This document shows positions 15,681 to 23,857 of a stretch of DNA of 33,004 nt, one piece after another. The notes under the pieces are model-generated. The model searched no databases, had not been told where the DNA came from, and saw only the letters and a program-made list of their open reading frames with translations. Origin of the DNA: a bacterium (GTDB lineage: Bacteria; Bacillota; Clostridia; Oscillospirales; Acutalibacteraceae); contig JAHLAX010000044.1 in NCBI GenBank assembly GCA_020625875.1, forward strand, positions 1 to 33,004, in the 5' to 3' direction. Position numbers and translations under genes: made by a program. The stretch's first letter is position 1. The number at the start of each line of letters is the position of its first letter.

Positions 15681-17507
15681 TCACTTATGAAAATAATTGT
15701 ACACCGCTACCGCCGCGTCGTGAGTCATCTTCGGGCAGAGCTCAAGCTCATGCAAGTCGGCGTTTTTGATATTCGCGATTGTCCTGAAATGTTTTAATAA
15801 CGCCTTTGCCCTGACAGCGCCTATGCCGTCAATATCAGTCAGCGTGCTGTTTATAACCGCGTTTTTGCGGCGCTGGCGGTGGTAACCGATAGCGAAGCGG
15901 TGAACCTCGTCCTGCATTTTGCTCAAAAAGGTAAAAACGCTTCGATAAGAATTAATCGAGATTTCGCCTCCCGAGCCTGTCACGGCGCGGGTGCGGTGGC
16001 TTGTGTCCTTGACCATACCGAACAGCGGCACATCTATATTGTGCTTTTTGAGAATAGGCATAACCGCTGAGACCTGTCCCCTGCCGCCGTCGAGCAGAAT
16101 AAGGTCGGGCAAGCGCCCGAAGCCCTCGCCGCTGTCCTTGTTATCCTCATACTCGCTGAAGCGCCTGTCGAGCACCTCAGCCATTGAGGCGTAGTCGTCC
16201 TGACCTTCAAAGCTCTTTATTTTGAACTTTTTGTAAGCGGATTTGAGCGGCTTTCCGTTCTCATAGACTATCATTCCCGCCACATTCTCTGTACCCGCGA
16301 GGTTTGATATATCATAGCTCTCGATATACTCGGGGATTTTGCTGAGCCCCAGAAGCTCTCTGAGCTCCTCGAGCACAGAGTACTCGCGCGAGGTTCTGCC
16401 CTTTATCTGGGCGAGAGTTTCGGCGGCGTTCTTTTTGCACATACCGACAAGCTGAGCCTGTTCGCCTCGCTGGGGAGCGGTTAAATATACGCGCCTGCCG
16501 CTCTTTTCGCTGAGCCACTTTTCAATGACCTCGCTGTCCTCGGGGAGTCTGTCGAGCGTGAGATTGCGGGGAATTTCGCGGTTCATCGAGTAGTAGCTCG
16601 TTATGAACTGCGAGAGCTCGTCCTCCTGCTCCATCGGGTTGTTTATGACAAAATTCTCGTGGTCGGTGAGCCTGCCGCCCTCGAACTTAAAAATCTGAAA
16701 ACAGCCGCGCTCGCCGTCGGTAAAGTAGGCGATTACATCCTGGTCGGGCACGTTGATTGAAACAACCTTCTGCTTGTCCGCCATTTTCTTTACGGCGTTT
16801 ATCTTGTCGCGAATCTGAGCCGCGCGCTCAAACTCAAGGTTTTCGGAGGCTTTCTCCATCTCCTCTGTGAGCATCTTGATTGACTTTGAGCTGCCGCCCT
16901 TTAAAAAGTCGAGCGCCTGTTCAACATTTTCGTCATATTCACTAAAGCTTACCCTGCCCGTACAGGGAGCCATACACTGCTTGATGTGAAAGTTGAGGCA
17001 CGGGCGGCTCTTGCCAAAGTCCTCGGGGAACTTTCGGTTGCAGGTCGGGAGCTTAAAAATCTTGTTGGCTTCCTCGACGCTCTGCTTGACATAAAAGCTG
17101 TTCTTGTACGGTCCTATGTATGTCGCGTCATCGTCCTTCTTCTGGAGCTCATAGGTGATTTTGCGCCATTTTTCGTTCGACACTCGGATATAGCTGTAGC
17201 CCTTGTCGTCCTTTAAAAGGATGTTGTACTTGGGCGTATGCTGCTTTATAAGACTGCACTCGAGAATAAGCGCCTCAAACTCGCTGTCACAGATGATGTA
17301 TTCAAAGTAATCCACATTCTCAACCATCCGCCTAACCTTTTCGGGATGATTGTTCTGAGAGCCGAAGTACTGGGACACGCGGTTTTTAAGCGCCTTGGCT
17401 TTGCCGATATATATTATCTTTTTTGTTTTGTCGTGCATTATATAAACTCCTGGAGACAGCGGCAGAGCCATAGCCTTTTTGCGGAGTTCGGAGATTTTAG
17501 TGTTCAT
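15681..17507 (-). CDS. uvrC: Excinuclease ABC subunit C UvrC
   Basis: Makes both incisions in nucleotide excision repair after UvrA/UvrB damage recognition. The product is 608 aa from the ATG at 17507. Domains: GIY-YIG nuclease (about 15-90, PGVYIM and IYIGKAKAL), UVR motif for UvrB (about 180-215, LEFERAAQIRDKI), an RNase H-like second nuclease with YDISNLAG and LILLDGGRGQ, and C-terminal helix-hairpin-helix (IDGIGAVRAKALLKHF). The longer frame to 17567 translates element A7 and is rejected. There is no good ribosome binding site before 17507: element A7 starts 12 nt upstream, and the nearest purine-rich block (AAAGGGG) belongs to its end, 15 nt away. Confidence 0.97.
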   Translation of the reverse strand: MNTKISELRKKAMALPLSPGVYIMHDKTKKIIYIGKAKALKNRVSQYFGSQNNHPEKVRRMVENVDYFEYIICDSEFEALILECSLIKQHTPKYNILLKDDKGYSYIRVSNEKWRKITYELQKKDDDATYIGPYKNSFYVKQSVEEANKIFKLPTCNRKFPEDFGKSRPCLNFHIKQCMAPCTGRVSFSEYDENVEQALDFLKGGSSKSIKMLTEEMEKASENLEFERAAQIRDKINAVKKMADKQKVVSINVPDQDVIAYFTDGERGCFQIFKFEGGRLTDHENFVINNPMEQEDELSQFITSYYSMNREIPRNLTLDRLPEDSEVIEKWLSEKSGRRVYLTAPQRGEQAQLVGMCKKNAAETLAQIKGRTSREYSVLEELRELLGLSKIPEYIESYDISNLAGTENVAGMIVYENGKPLKSAYKKFKIKSFEGQDDYASMAEVLDRRFSEYEDNKDSGEGFGRLPDLILLDGGRGQVSAVMPILKKHNIDVPLFGMVKDTSHRTRAVTGSGGEISINSYRSVFTFLSKMQDEVHRFAIGYHRQRRKNAVINSTLTDIDGIGAVRAKALLKHFRTIANIKNADLHELELCPKMTHDAAVAVYNYFHK

Positions 17508-17519
17508 ATTGACATCACT

Positions 17520-17684
17520 GTACCCCTTTTTAAAGGGGTGGAAATTGTTGCGAATATAATGAGCCAATTTCCGGGGATTGTCCAGCGTAGCGGTCCTCTA
17601 TCAAAATGTTCATAGTAAGGAAAGATAATCCCCAAAAATCGATCCCGTTGGGCTAACGATTTTTACCCCTTTAAAAAGGGGTAC
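17520..17684 (+). repeat. Family A element, copy A7
   Basis: Complete copy. Left end TACCCCTTTTTAAAGGGGT; left hairpin GGAAATTG/CAATTTCC with a degenerate loop; right hairpin AAAAATCG/CGATTTTT with inner CCC/GGG. It lies between the ptsH terminator and uvrC, and its left end is 12 nt from the uvrC start codon. Confidence 0.9.
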
Positions 17685-17697
17685 AGAATTGTAAAAC

Positions 17698-17724
17698 AAA
17701 AAAAGGGCGGAACAAATCCGCCCC
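17698..17724 (-). terminator. Intrinsic terminator of ptsH
   Basis: Minus strand GGGCGGA, 5-nt loop, TCCGCCC, then seven T. It stands 13 nt after the ptsH stop codon and before element A7, so ptsH is probably mostly monocistronic. Confidence 0.92.
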
Positions 17725-17737
17725 AAAAAATTCTTAC

Positions 17738-18001
17738 TTAGTCAGCGAAGCCTGAATCAACCAAAGCGATAAGACCGTCAACGGCTTCCTGCTCGTCAGC
17801 GCCGTCAGCGATGATTTTGATTGTTGTTCCGCCGATAATGCCTAAGGAAAGTACGCCGAGAAGGCTCTTGGCGTTAACTCGTCTTTCTTCTTTTTCTACC
17901 CAAATTGTTGCCTTATACTCGTTAGCCTTCTGGATAAAGAAAGTAGCAGGGCGAGCGTGCAAGCCTGCCTTATTCTTAACTAAAACTTCCTTAACATACA
18001 T
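17738..18001 (-). CDS. ptsH: Phosphocarrier protein HPr
   Basis: Shuttles phosphate from enzyme I to sugar-specific PTS components; in Firmicutes it also signals catabolite repression. The product is 87 aa. The active-site His15 stands in KAGLHARPA, and Ser46 in AKSLLGVLSL is the HPr-kinase site. Having His15 argues for HPr, not Crh. The ATG at 18001 follows GAGAGG. It has its own promoter with a perfect -10 and its own terminator; ptsI is not adjacent, which is common in Clostridia. Confidence 0.96.
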   Translation of the reverse strand: MYVKEVLVKNKAGLHARPATFFIQKANEYKATIWVEKEERRVNAKSLLGVLSLGIIGGTTIKIIADGADEQEAVDGLIALVDSGFAD

Positions 18002-18058
18002 AAGTAAAACCTCTCTAAAATCTTATATATTAGTCAAAAGACCTAATTCACACAATCT

Positions 18059-18086
18059 ATTATATCACTTTTCTTTTTAACGTCAA
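18059..18086 (-). promoter_or_regulatory. Strong sigma-A promoter for ptsH
   Basis: Minus strand TTGACG, 16 nt, TATAAT with an extended -10 TGA in front. It is among the best-matching promoters in the window, in line with the abundance of HPr. Confidence 0.75.
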
Positions 18087-18153
18087 TATCGAAAAATCAA
18101 TTTTGGATTAGCTTACATTTTAATATGATTTTAATATTTTAGCTTTGTGCAAC

Positions 18154-18885
18154 TTAACTAAAACCGTTCTCAGATAGTATATTTTTATCGTCATCACTGA
18201 GGGTAATTTTGTCGAGCATATCAGGGCGTTTTTTCGCCGTGTTAATCAGGCTGTGCTCATAGCGCCAGCGGTCAACCTTTTGGTGGTCTCCGCTGTACAA
18301 AACAGGAGGAACCTCCGCCCCGCGCCAGACCTGCGGCTTTGTGTATTGCGGATACTCAAGCAGTCCTCTGAAATGGCTCTCCTCGGTAAAGCACTCGTCG
18401 TTCGAGAGCACCCCCGAAACAAGCCTTGACAGCGCGTCTATAAAAACCAGCGCGGGCAGCTCGCCGCCTGTTAAAACATAGTCGCCGATTGAGATTTCTT
18501 CGTCGATAAACTCATCTATTACTCTTTGGTCAACGCCCTCGTAGTGACCCGCGAGCACACAAATATTCTGAAGCTCGCTTAATTCCTTAAGGCGCTGTTG
18601 AGTAAGCGGCTTGCCCTGAGGCGACATATACACAAAATGAGGCTTGCAGCCGCGCTTTTCGCATATATCCTCATAACACAAGGCTATGGGCTCGCACTTC
18701 ATCAGCATACCCATTCCTCCGCCGTAAACCGTGTCGTCAACGCGGCGGTGTTTGTCGAGCGCGAAATCACGCAGCTGAACGCATTTAATCTCAAGCGCCT
18801 CGGACTTCCTCGCTCTGCCGATTATACTCTCGCCGAGTACCGCCTCGCACATCTCGGGAAACAGGGTTATCAAATCAATCTTCAT
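18154..18885 (-). CDS. trmD: tRNA (guanine37-N1)-methyltransferase TrmD
   Basis: SPOUT-class enzyme forming m1G37 next to the anticodon, which guards against frameshifting. The product is 243 aa from the ATG at 18885, giving the standard MKIDLITLFPEM. The knot region reads LAGHYEGVDQRVID then SIGDYVLTGGELPAL; VDDTVYGGGMGM is the conserved N-terminal block. Its start lies inside the rimM 3' end (11-bp overlap). The usual following gene rplS is not here; ptsH follows instead. No clear terminator is seen after it. Confidence 0.97.
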   Translation of the reverse strand: MKIDLITLFPEMCEAVLGESIIGRARKSEALEIKCVQLRDFALDKHRRVDDTVYGGGMGMLMKCEPIALCYEDICEKRGCKPHFVYMSPQGKPLTQQRLKELSELQNICVLAGHYEGVDQRVIDEFIDEEISIGDYVLTGGELPALVFIDALSRLVSGVLSNDECFTEESHFRGLLEYPQYTKPQVWRGAEVPPVLYSGDHQKVDRWRYEHSLINTAKKRPDMLDKITLSDDDKNILSENGFS

Positions 18886-19387
18886 CGTCAAAAAGCCCCT
18901 TGATTGGTCTGACGAGCACATATCCCCCGTCAACGTTCTTTTCAGTAACAATGCTCTCAACAGCGGGCACAAGATACTCCTTTTCGCCGTTTTTTACGGT
19001 ATATACGTCGTTGGCGCCCGTCTTGAACACATCCTTAATCTCGCCGTAACATACGCTCTCGTCGTCGGAGTCGAGCACTCTGCAGCCGATTAAATCCTGA
19101 ATAAAGTTTATACCCTCGGGCAGTTTCACGTCGTCACGGTTGATATAGAGCACCTTGCCGCGGAGCTTTTCTGCGTCCTCGACAGTGTCAACGCCCTCTA
19201 TCTTTGAGAGCGCGATGTTTTTATGCGCGCGTGATTTAACCTTGAGCTTCCGCTCTCCCCCGTCAAAATAGAGGGTTTTAAAGCACGCGAGAAAGTCAGG
19301 GCTGTCGCACCAGCACTCTACGCGGACTTCGCCGCGCAAGCCGTGTGTGCCGACAATCTTGCCCGCCTCTAAAAATTGCTTTTTCAT
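18875..19387 (-). CDS. rimM: Ribosome maturation factor RimM
   Basis: Assists assembly of the 30S head by binding ribosomal protein S19. The product is 170 aa from the ATG at 19387 (a TTG one codon upstream is less likely). GKIVGTHGLRGEVRV is the conserved N-terminal barrel start, and the C-terminal PRC-barrel half includes EYLVPAVESIV. The start codon shares one base with the patatin stop (TGATG) and the gene end overlaps trmD, so the three genes are coupled. In most Firmicutes rimM-trmD stand behind rpsP; here rpsP is 12 kb away on the other strand. Confidence 0.95.
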   Translation of the reverse strand: MKKQFLEAGKIVGTHGLRGEVRVECWCDSPDFLACFKTLYFDGGERKLKVKSRAHKNIALSKIEGVDTVEDAEKLRGKVLYINRDDVKLPEGINFIQDLIGCRVLDSDDESVCYGEIKDVFKTGANDVYTVKNGEKEYLVPAVESIVTEKNVDGGYVLVRPIKGLFDDED

Positions 19388-20271
19388 CAACCAAATATCT
19401 CCAGAATCTCGTTTTTGTGAGCCATAATACAGTCGTAGCCCTCTTTTATGGTCTCGTCAACATTACTTATATCGAAAAGCGCGGTGTTCTCGTTTTTAAT
19501 ATCAATGGCTAAATCAGCCAGCTTCTTTGACTCGCGCGTGCCGTCGATTGAATATACGTCGAGAGCGCGCCAGATAACTTTTATTAAGCCGTTGAGCCCT
19601 GGGTTGGGGTCGTAGTCCATAATATCAAAGCCGATGGCGAGGACTTTCCCCACGCCCATATCCTTGAGGATTTTTACGGGCAGGTTGTCCTTTGAGCCGC
19701 CGTCGATAAAGTTGTAGTTATTATATGTACAGGTGGTATAAATCGCAGGAAATGACATACTCGCTCTTACAGCGGTTTCGAGCGGAACATCGGTGAGGTA
19801 GTGAATATGGTCGTTCTTGAGCCTCTCGTCATAAGTAGTAAAGATACACTCATCGGTGGTCAGAGTGTCAACCGTACAAATCGAAAGATTAATTGGCAAA
19901 TCCCTGAAGCCGCGGATATTGCGCATATACATTATCTCGCGGAACACATCCGAAATCAGCTCGCCCGACTTTAGCCCGTCACGGCGGATATTCTTGTTCA
20001 GAATAAGCTGCGCGAGCCCTTTGAAGATTATACCGTTGTCAATTTCGGCGAGCGTTTTCCAATACTTTTTCGCAATATCGGTCATTTCTTCAGCGCTGAA
20101 TCCCATAGCGATAATAGCCGCCATAGCCGCGCCAGAGCTGGTACCCGACACGAACTGAGGGCGAATGCCGAGCTCATAGAGCGCCTTAATCGCGCCGATG
20201 TGAGCAATACCCTGCAAGCCGCCGCCCGAAAACGCTATGCCGATAGCGTCCTTTCGCTGTTCACGCGTCAT
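19387..20271 (-). CDS. Patatin-like phospholipase
   Basis: Serine acyl hydrolase of the patatin family (RssA/YchK type), probably acting on membrane lipids from the cytoplasmic side. The product is 294 aa from the ATG at 20271 (GAGG 8 nt before it). SGGGLQG (15-21) forms the oxyanion loop, GTSSG (43-47) carries the nucleophile Ser45, and FIDGGSKDN supplies the catalytic Asp190 in a DGG motif, so the Ser-Asp dyad is complete. No signal peptide. It lies 17 nt after the glycosyltransferase gene and is coupled to rimM. Substrate is unknown. Confidence 0.92.
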   Translation of the reverse strand: MTREQRKDAIGIAFSGGGLQGIAHIGAIKALYELGIRPQFVSGTSSGAAMAAIIAMGFSAEEMTDIAKKYWKTLAEIDNGIIFKGLAQLILNKNIRRDGLKSGELISDVFREIMYMRNIRGFRDLPINLSICTVDTLTTDECIFTTYDERLKNDHIHYLTDVPLETAVRASMSFPAIYTTCTYNNYNFIDGGSKDNLPVKILKDMGVGKVLAIGFDIMDYDPNPGLNGLIKVIWRALDVYSIDGTRESKKLADLAIDIKNENTALFDISNVDETIKEGYDCIMAHKNEILEIFG

Positions 20272-20288
20272 TTCCTTCACCTCTAAAT

Positions 20289-22007
20289 CTATTTCGAAAA
20301 CTTATAAACGTTGCAGTACGACTCGGTTTCCACAAAATAATCGTACCAGTTGTAGAACTCGTCAAATTTATAATCTGCCTGAATAAGCTCGTATTTTTTG
20401 AATTTTGTATTATTCTTTATGTAATCAATTACGCCGTCGGTATCGGCGAGGCGGGAGATATAGACAGTTACCTCATCGAGAGAATTGAGCTTTTCGTCGG
20501 TCTTGAGCCTGTCAAGACTGCTCTTGAACTCCTTGTCCTCGTCGCCGTTGTTCATATATGACTCGGCGAAGGCGGTGATTTTTCCGTTAGTTACAACTCC
20601 GCGCTTGGTGGCGAATTCGTCGAGCTCCTTGCCGAGGTTCGGGTCCATATCGGCGCTCTGGGCAATCATAGCCTCATCATAGAGCATAAGCTTGTCTATA
20701 ACCTTGTTCCACTCGAGCATGGCGGTGCCTACAAACACAGCCTTGTCGGTCTTTTTGTCATAGAGATTGGTTTTGCCGTAGGTATAGTAGGGCTTGACGA
20801 AAATAAGCGAGAGAACGCACACAACCAGAATACCAGCAGGCACGGCGAGGCGTATCTTTTCGTTTTTGAAAAGGTTGAAAACCCTGATAAAAGCGAACGC
20901 GAACATCATAGCCACAAACGGCAGAGACGCCATTACATAGCGGTCGCTGTTGAATGGCGACAAAAGCGAAATGCCGACGAAATAAACAAGCGGCGGAATT
21001 GTGATGAACACAGCCTTGCGGCTGAGCTTTTTCTTCTTGACAAAACGGAAGAAGATAAAAGAGCCTGCAGCGAATCCCGCGCAAACGGCGAGCAACCAGA
21101 TTTGCCCGAGGAACATATCCTTTGCCAGTACCTCGACATATGTGAACAGCTTGTAGACAAAGTAGGTCACTATAGTTACAACGTCGATTTTTATATCGAG
21201 CGAGCCGAAGCCGCGGTTGCCGCCGAGAACGTTCTCGATGATATGCGGATAAATCAGCATAGCGAGCACAGCGCCGATTACAGCCGTTCCGATTACGAGG
21301 AACAGGTCTTTAAAGCATTTTTCCTTGATTTTGAACACGAGGAACACAAGACCCGTAAGTCCCGCGAAAAGTATAAAGTAATACTGAGTGAGTATGCCGA
21401 GCGTGACTATCGGCAGAAGAATGAGGCAGTCGGTTATCTTGACCTCGTTCTTTTTGTCGTAGAGTCTGAGCATCTGATACATAAACAGCAGCACAAAGAA
21501 CGTGAGCGTCGCGTACATTCTGAGGTAAATCGTAGTGGTGAAGCACGCTATGCTGAGAGCGTATGCGGCTGTACCGATAAGCGCCCAGAGGTTATTATCC
21601 GTGACGCGTTTACCAATCATATAGAGCAGAATCAGTATTCCAACCATAGCCAGCACGTTGATTGAATAGGCAAAGTAACGGCTGAACTGATTTGGAAAGA
21701 GAGAGCAGACAGTATGCACAAGCGCGTAATAGAACGGCGGGTGCGACGCGTCTATGACCTGATTCTCCCACACCTGAGCGTAGTTGAAACGGTCGCTGTC
21801 GGACACGCTGAGGTACTCGTTGAAGTCATTTGAGCTGTTCCAACCGCCGTTGACGTTGAGCTGCTTCTGAGTGTTGGCGAGATTATATGTAAGAAGCTCG
21901 TCCTCGTGATAGCCCTGCTTTGTAGCTATGTAAAAAGTGCTGATACACAGGCTTACTATTATTAACACCGCGAGGATTATCCTCGCTGTTTTGTTAGAAA
22001 CTTTCAT
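20289..22007 (-). CDS. Membrane glycosyltransferase, GT39/ArnT-like (GT-C fold)
   Basis: The product is 572 aa, with an N-terminal membrane segment (about 9-28), an acidic pair DE at 36-37 in the first external loop, VIDASHPPFYYALVH shortly after, around ten further membrane segments, and a C-terminal extracytoplasmic domain of about 170 residues (from about 400). This is the layout of lipid-linked-sugar transferases of the PMT/ArnT type, which move a sugar from a polyprenyl carrier to protein, lipid or wall polymer on the outer face. Start 22007 overlaps the nif3 stop (ATGA). Acceptor and donor cannot be told from sequence. It is an odd companion for the tRNA/ribosome genes around it. Confidence 0.82.
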   Translation of the reverse strand: MKVSNKTARIILAVLIIVSLCISTFYIATKQGYHEDELLTYNLANTQKQLNVNGGWNSSNDFNEYLSVSDSDRFNYAQVWENQVIDASHPPFYYALVHTVCSLFPNQFSRYFAYSINVLAMVGILILLYMIGKRVTDNNLWALIGTAAYALSIACFTTTIYLRMYATLTFFVLLFMYQMLRLYDKKNEVKITDCLILLPIVTLGILTQYYFILFAGLTGLVFLVFKIKEKCFKDLFLVIGTAVIGAVLAMLIYPHIIENVLGGNRGFGSLDIKIDVVTIVTYFVYKLFTYVEVLAKDMFLGQIWLLAVCAGFAAGSFIFFRFVKKKKLSRKAVFITIPPLVYFVGISLLSPFNSDRYVMASLPFVAMMFAFAFIRVFNLFKNEKIRLAVPAGILVVCVLSLIFVKPYYTYGKTNLYDKKTDKAVFVGTAMLEWNKVIDKLMLYDEAMIAQSADMDPNLGKELDEFATKRGVVTNGKITAFAESYMNNGDEDKEFKSSLDRLKTDEKLNSLDEVTVYISRLADTDGVIDYIKNNTKFKKYELIQADYKFDEFYNWYDYFVETESYCNVYKFSK

Positions 22008-22759
22008 AGATACTTCACTCCGTCCGTACAACTTTGACTGCGAATAAACTCAACGTCATCAAACTGTGCTTTGAGCTTTTTACAAAGCGGTTCTATTACA
22101 ACGTCCTCTGTTTTGAAGTGTCCCGCGTCAACTACCGCGATACCGCAGTGGTTGGCGGATATAATCTGATTGTGCTTGATTTCGCCCGTCAAAAGCGCGT
22201 CAGCGCCTAGCTCACTCGCCAACGGCGCCAGATCGCCGCCGCTGCCCGAGCAGATTGCGACACGCTTCACAGTCTTTTCGCCGAAGGTGTAGCGCAAGCC
22301 CTTACAGCCGAGAGCGTTTTTAACATTTTCGGCAAATTCACGGTTTTTAACCGCCTCATCAAGCTCGCCGATATATAGGCACTCACCCTCGACAAACGCG
22401 CCGTTCTTTACGCCGACCGCCTCAGCAAGGCAGGTGTTAACGCCGAATACGGGGCTCAAATCGAGATTTGTGTGCAGACACAGCGCCGAAAGCCCGCTGT
22501 TAATCAGCTTATACACAACGCTTGTTGTGTCGATGCTCTTGAGCGGTTCAAAAATCACGGGATGGTGGCTTATGATTAGCTGAGCGCTGTTTTTGAGCGC
22601 CTCGTCAATGACCTCATCCGTAATATCAAGAGCGACCAGCGCTTTGTTAACCTCGCTATTTTCGCTGCCGATTAAAAGTCCCACGTTGTCAAACTCCATA
22701 GCCGAGTTAAGCGGCGCGAAGGTCTCGACAAAGTCAATTATATCTTTAATTCTTTTCAT
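22004..22759 (-). CDS. NIF3-family metal-binding protein (YqfO-like)
   Basis: Conserved dinuclear-metal protein, often called GTP cyclohydrolase I type 2/NIF3 in databases; the true reaction is unsettled. The product is 251 aa. Metal ligands visible in IISHHPVIF, LHTNLDLS and VDAGHFKTE. EFDNVGLLIG is the conserved N-terminal block. It lacks the central insertion of long Bacillus YqfO. It overlaps trmK by 14 bp, the conserved Firmicute pair. Confidence 0.93.
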   Translation of the reverse strand: MKRIKDIIDFVETFAPLNSAMEFDNVGLLIGSENSEVNKALVALDITDEVIDEALKNSAQLIISHHPVIFEPLKSIDTTSVVYKLINSGLSALCLHTNLDLSPVFGVNTCLAEAVGVKNGAFVEGECLYIGELDEAVKNREFAENVKNALGCKGLRYTFGEKTVKRVAICSGSGGDLAPLASELGADALLTGEIKHNQIISANHCGIAVVDAGHFKTEDVVIEPLCKKLKAQFDDVEFIRSQSCTDGVKYL

Positions 22760-23408
22760 TTATCATCAACCTCAGTTCATCCAAAAGCGCTTCGACAGAT
22801 CGGTCTCCGCGGCTTTTGTTCTCGAGATTTCTTATTTCCTTTTTTATAAACTTAACGCTTTCGCCGTCCTCTAAATTGAGCTTGCCCGTCAGCTTAAAAA
22901 CACTGCTGACAGCGAGCTTTCGTCCGCTGTACGCGGCGGCAATCACGGTGTAGCTTTTGCCCTTTGAGGTGAGCGCCTTTTGTTCGGTGATTTCAAAACC
23001 GTTTTCGTACAGAAAACCGATTAAGTCCTCGCTTCGCGACATAGGCTGAAGAATAAGCCTTAGGCTTTTGTCCTTAACGAGCTCGCTTTCGCCGAGTATT
23101 TTGGCGATAACCTCGCCGCCCATACCCGCGATAACGATGTCGGTAATCTTATCCTCGGGTTTTATTGTGGACAGTCCGTCGCCGAGACGAAATTCAATGC
23201 CCTCAACCTTATATTTTCGGGCGTTTTCTCTGCCGCTTAAAAGCGGTTTTTCGCCTATATCAGAGGCGATGGCGAAGCTGATTTTTCCGCTTTTTAACAG
23301 CCAGACGGGCAAAAGCGCGTGGTCGGAGCCAACGTCAACAAGCCTTGCGCCGTTTCGCACAAGGCTCGCACAATTTAACAGTCTCTCGTCAAGGCTGAAA
23401 AGCTTCAT
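22746..23408 (-). CDS. trmK: tRNA (adenine22-N1)-methyltransferase TrmK
   Basis: COG2384 methyltransferase forming m1A22 in tRNA. The product is 220 aa. LVDVGSDHALLPVWL is the SAM-binding loop, ASDIGEKPL the acidic strand, DIVIAGMGGE the family signature, and QPMSRSEDLI follows. The start lies one base after the DUF1858 gene stop and has no clear ribosome binding site, so translation is probably coupled. Confidence 0.95.
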   Translation of the reverse strand: MKLFSLDERLLNCASLVRNGARLVDVGSDHALLPVWLLKSGKISFAIASDIGEKPLLSGRENARKYKVEGIEFRLGDGLSTIKPEDKITDIVIAGMGGEVIAKILGESELVKDKSLRLILQPMSRSEDLIGFLYENGFEITEQKALTSKGKSYTVIAAAYSGRKLAVSSVFKLTGKLNLEDGESVKFIKKEIRNLENKSRGDRSVEALLDELRLMINEKN

Positions 23409-23409
23409 A

Positions 23410-23604
23410 TTACTGGATAACTTCGTTGATTTTCTTGATGAGCTCGTCGGCGTCTACGCCGTGAACCATACACGCGTCCGCGATGCTCTCACCGCGTGAG
23501 GCGGGACATCCGAGACAGTGCATTCCGATTGACAGAAATACAGGCGCTGTCTGGGGATACTGATCGAGCACATCACCGATGATTGAAGTTTTTTCTATAG
23601 CCAT
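23410..23604 (-). CDS. DUF1858 (ScdA-N/hybrid-cluster-associated) small protein
   Basis: The product is 64 aa from the ATG at 23604, preceded by GGAGG. MHCLGCP holds a CxxC pair (Cys30, Cys33) after a helical start IGDVLDQYPQTAPVFLSIG, which is the DUF1858 pattern also seen at the N-terminus of ScdA and beside hybrid-cluster proteins. It is probably a redox or metal-handling helper; no partner of that kind is nearby. It heads the seven-gene run that ends with trmD. Confidence 0.9.
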   Translation of the reverse strand: MAIEKTSIIGDVLDQYPQTAPVFLSIGMHCLGCPASRGESIADACMVHGVDADELIKKINEVIQ

Positions 23605-23634
23605 AATTTTACCTCCAAATTCATAGTTATAATT

Positions 23635-23663
23635 ATTGTAACATATTGTTCTGTAAAAATCCA
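23635..23663 (-). promoter_or_regulatory. Possible promoter for the DUF1858-trmK-trmD run
   Basis: Minus strand extended -10 TGTTACAAT; the hexamer 17 nt upstream (TGGATT) matches the -35 consensus poorly. It sits between element B2 and the first gene of the run. Confidence 0.35.
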
Positions 23664-23675
23664 TAGTTTTTTTAA

Positions 23676-23847
23676 GCCTTCCCCCGTTGGGGGAAGGTGG
23701 GCAATTCGCTCATAGGCGAATTGGTCGGATGAGGGCTTACTAAGGTTTGTGCAAAATACAATCTTTCGTATACAATCGTCATAAGTATGTCTGCCCTCAT
23801 CAGTCACTCCGCAAGCTCCATGACAGCTTCCCCCACAGGGGGAAGCC
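23676..23847 (+). mobile_element. Family B element, copy B2 (non-coding)
   Basis: Left end CCTTCCCCC-GTT-GGGGGAAGG, hairpin CAATTCGC/GGCGAATTG and GGATGAGGGC (to 23736). The right end from 23793 has GCCCTCAT, a diverged hairpin (GTCA/TGAC) and CTTCCCCC-ACA-GGGGGAAG. The 56-bp core is non-coding and is related, in inverted orientation, to the core of B3. It ends 10 nt after the mutS2 stop. Confidence 0.75.
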
Positions 23848-23857
23848 TTTATAAATG

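Noticed and set aside
15612..15797. Short plus-strand frame reading RNNLHPFKKG, similar to the in-frame extension of uvrC at 17508-17567
   Set aside because: Both are translations of family A element ends; the similarity reflects the DNA repeat, not a protein family.
21102..21665. 187-codon open frame on the plus strand inside the glycosyltransferase gene
   Set aside because: Fully antisense to a clear membrane-protein gene, charged composition typical of a shadow frame, no ribosome binding site, no family resemblance.
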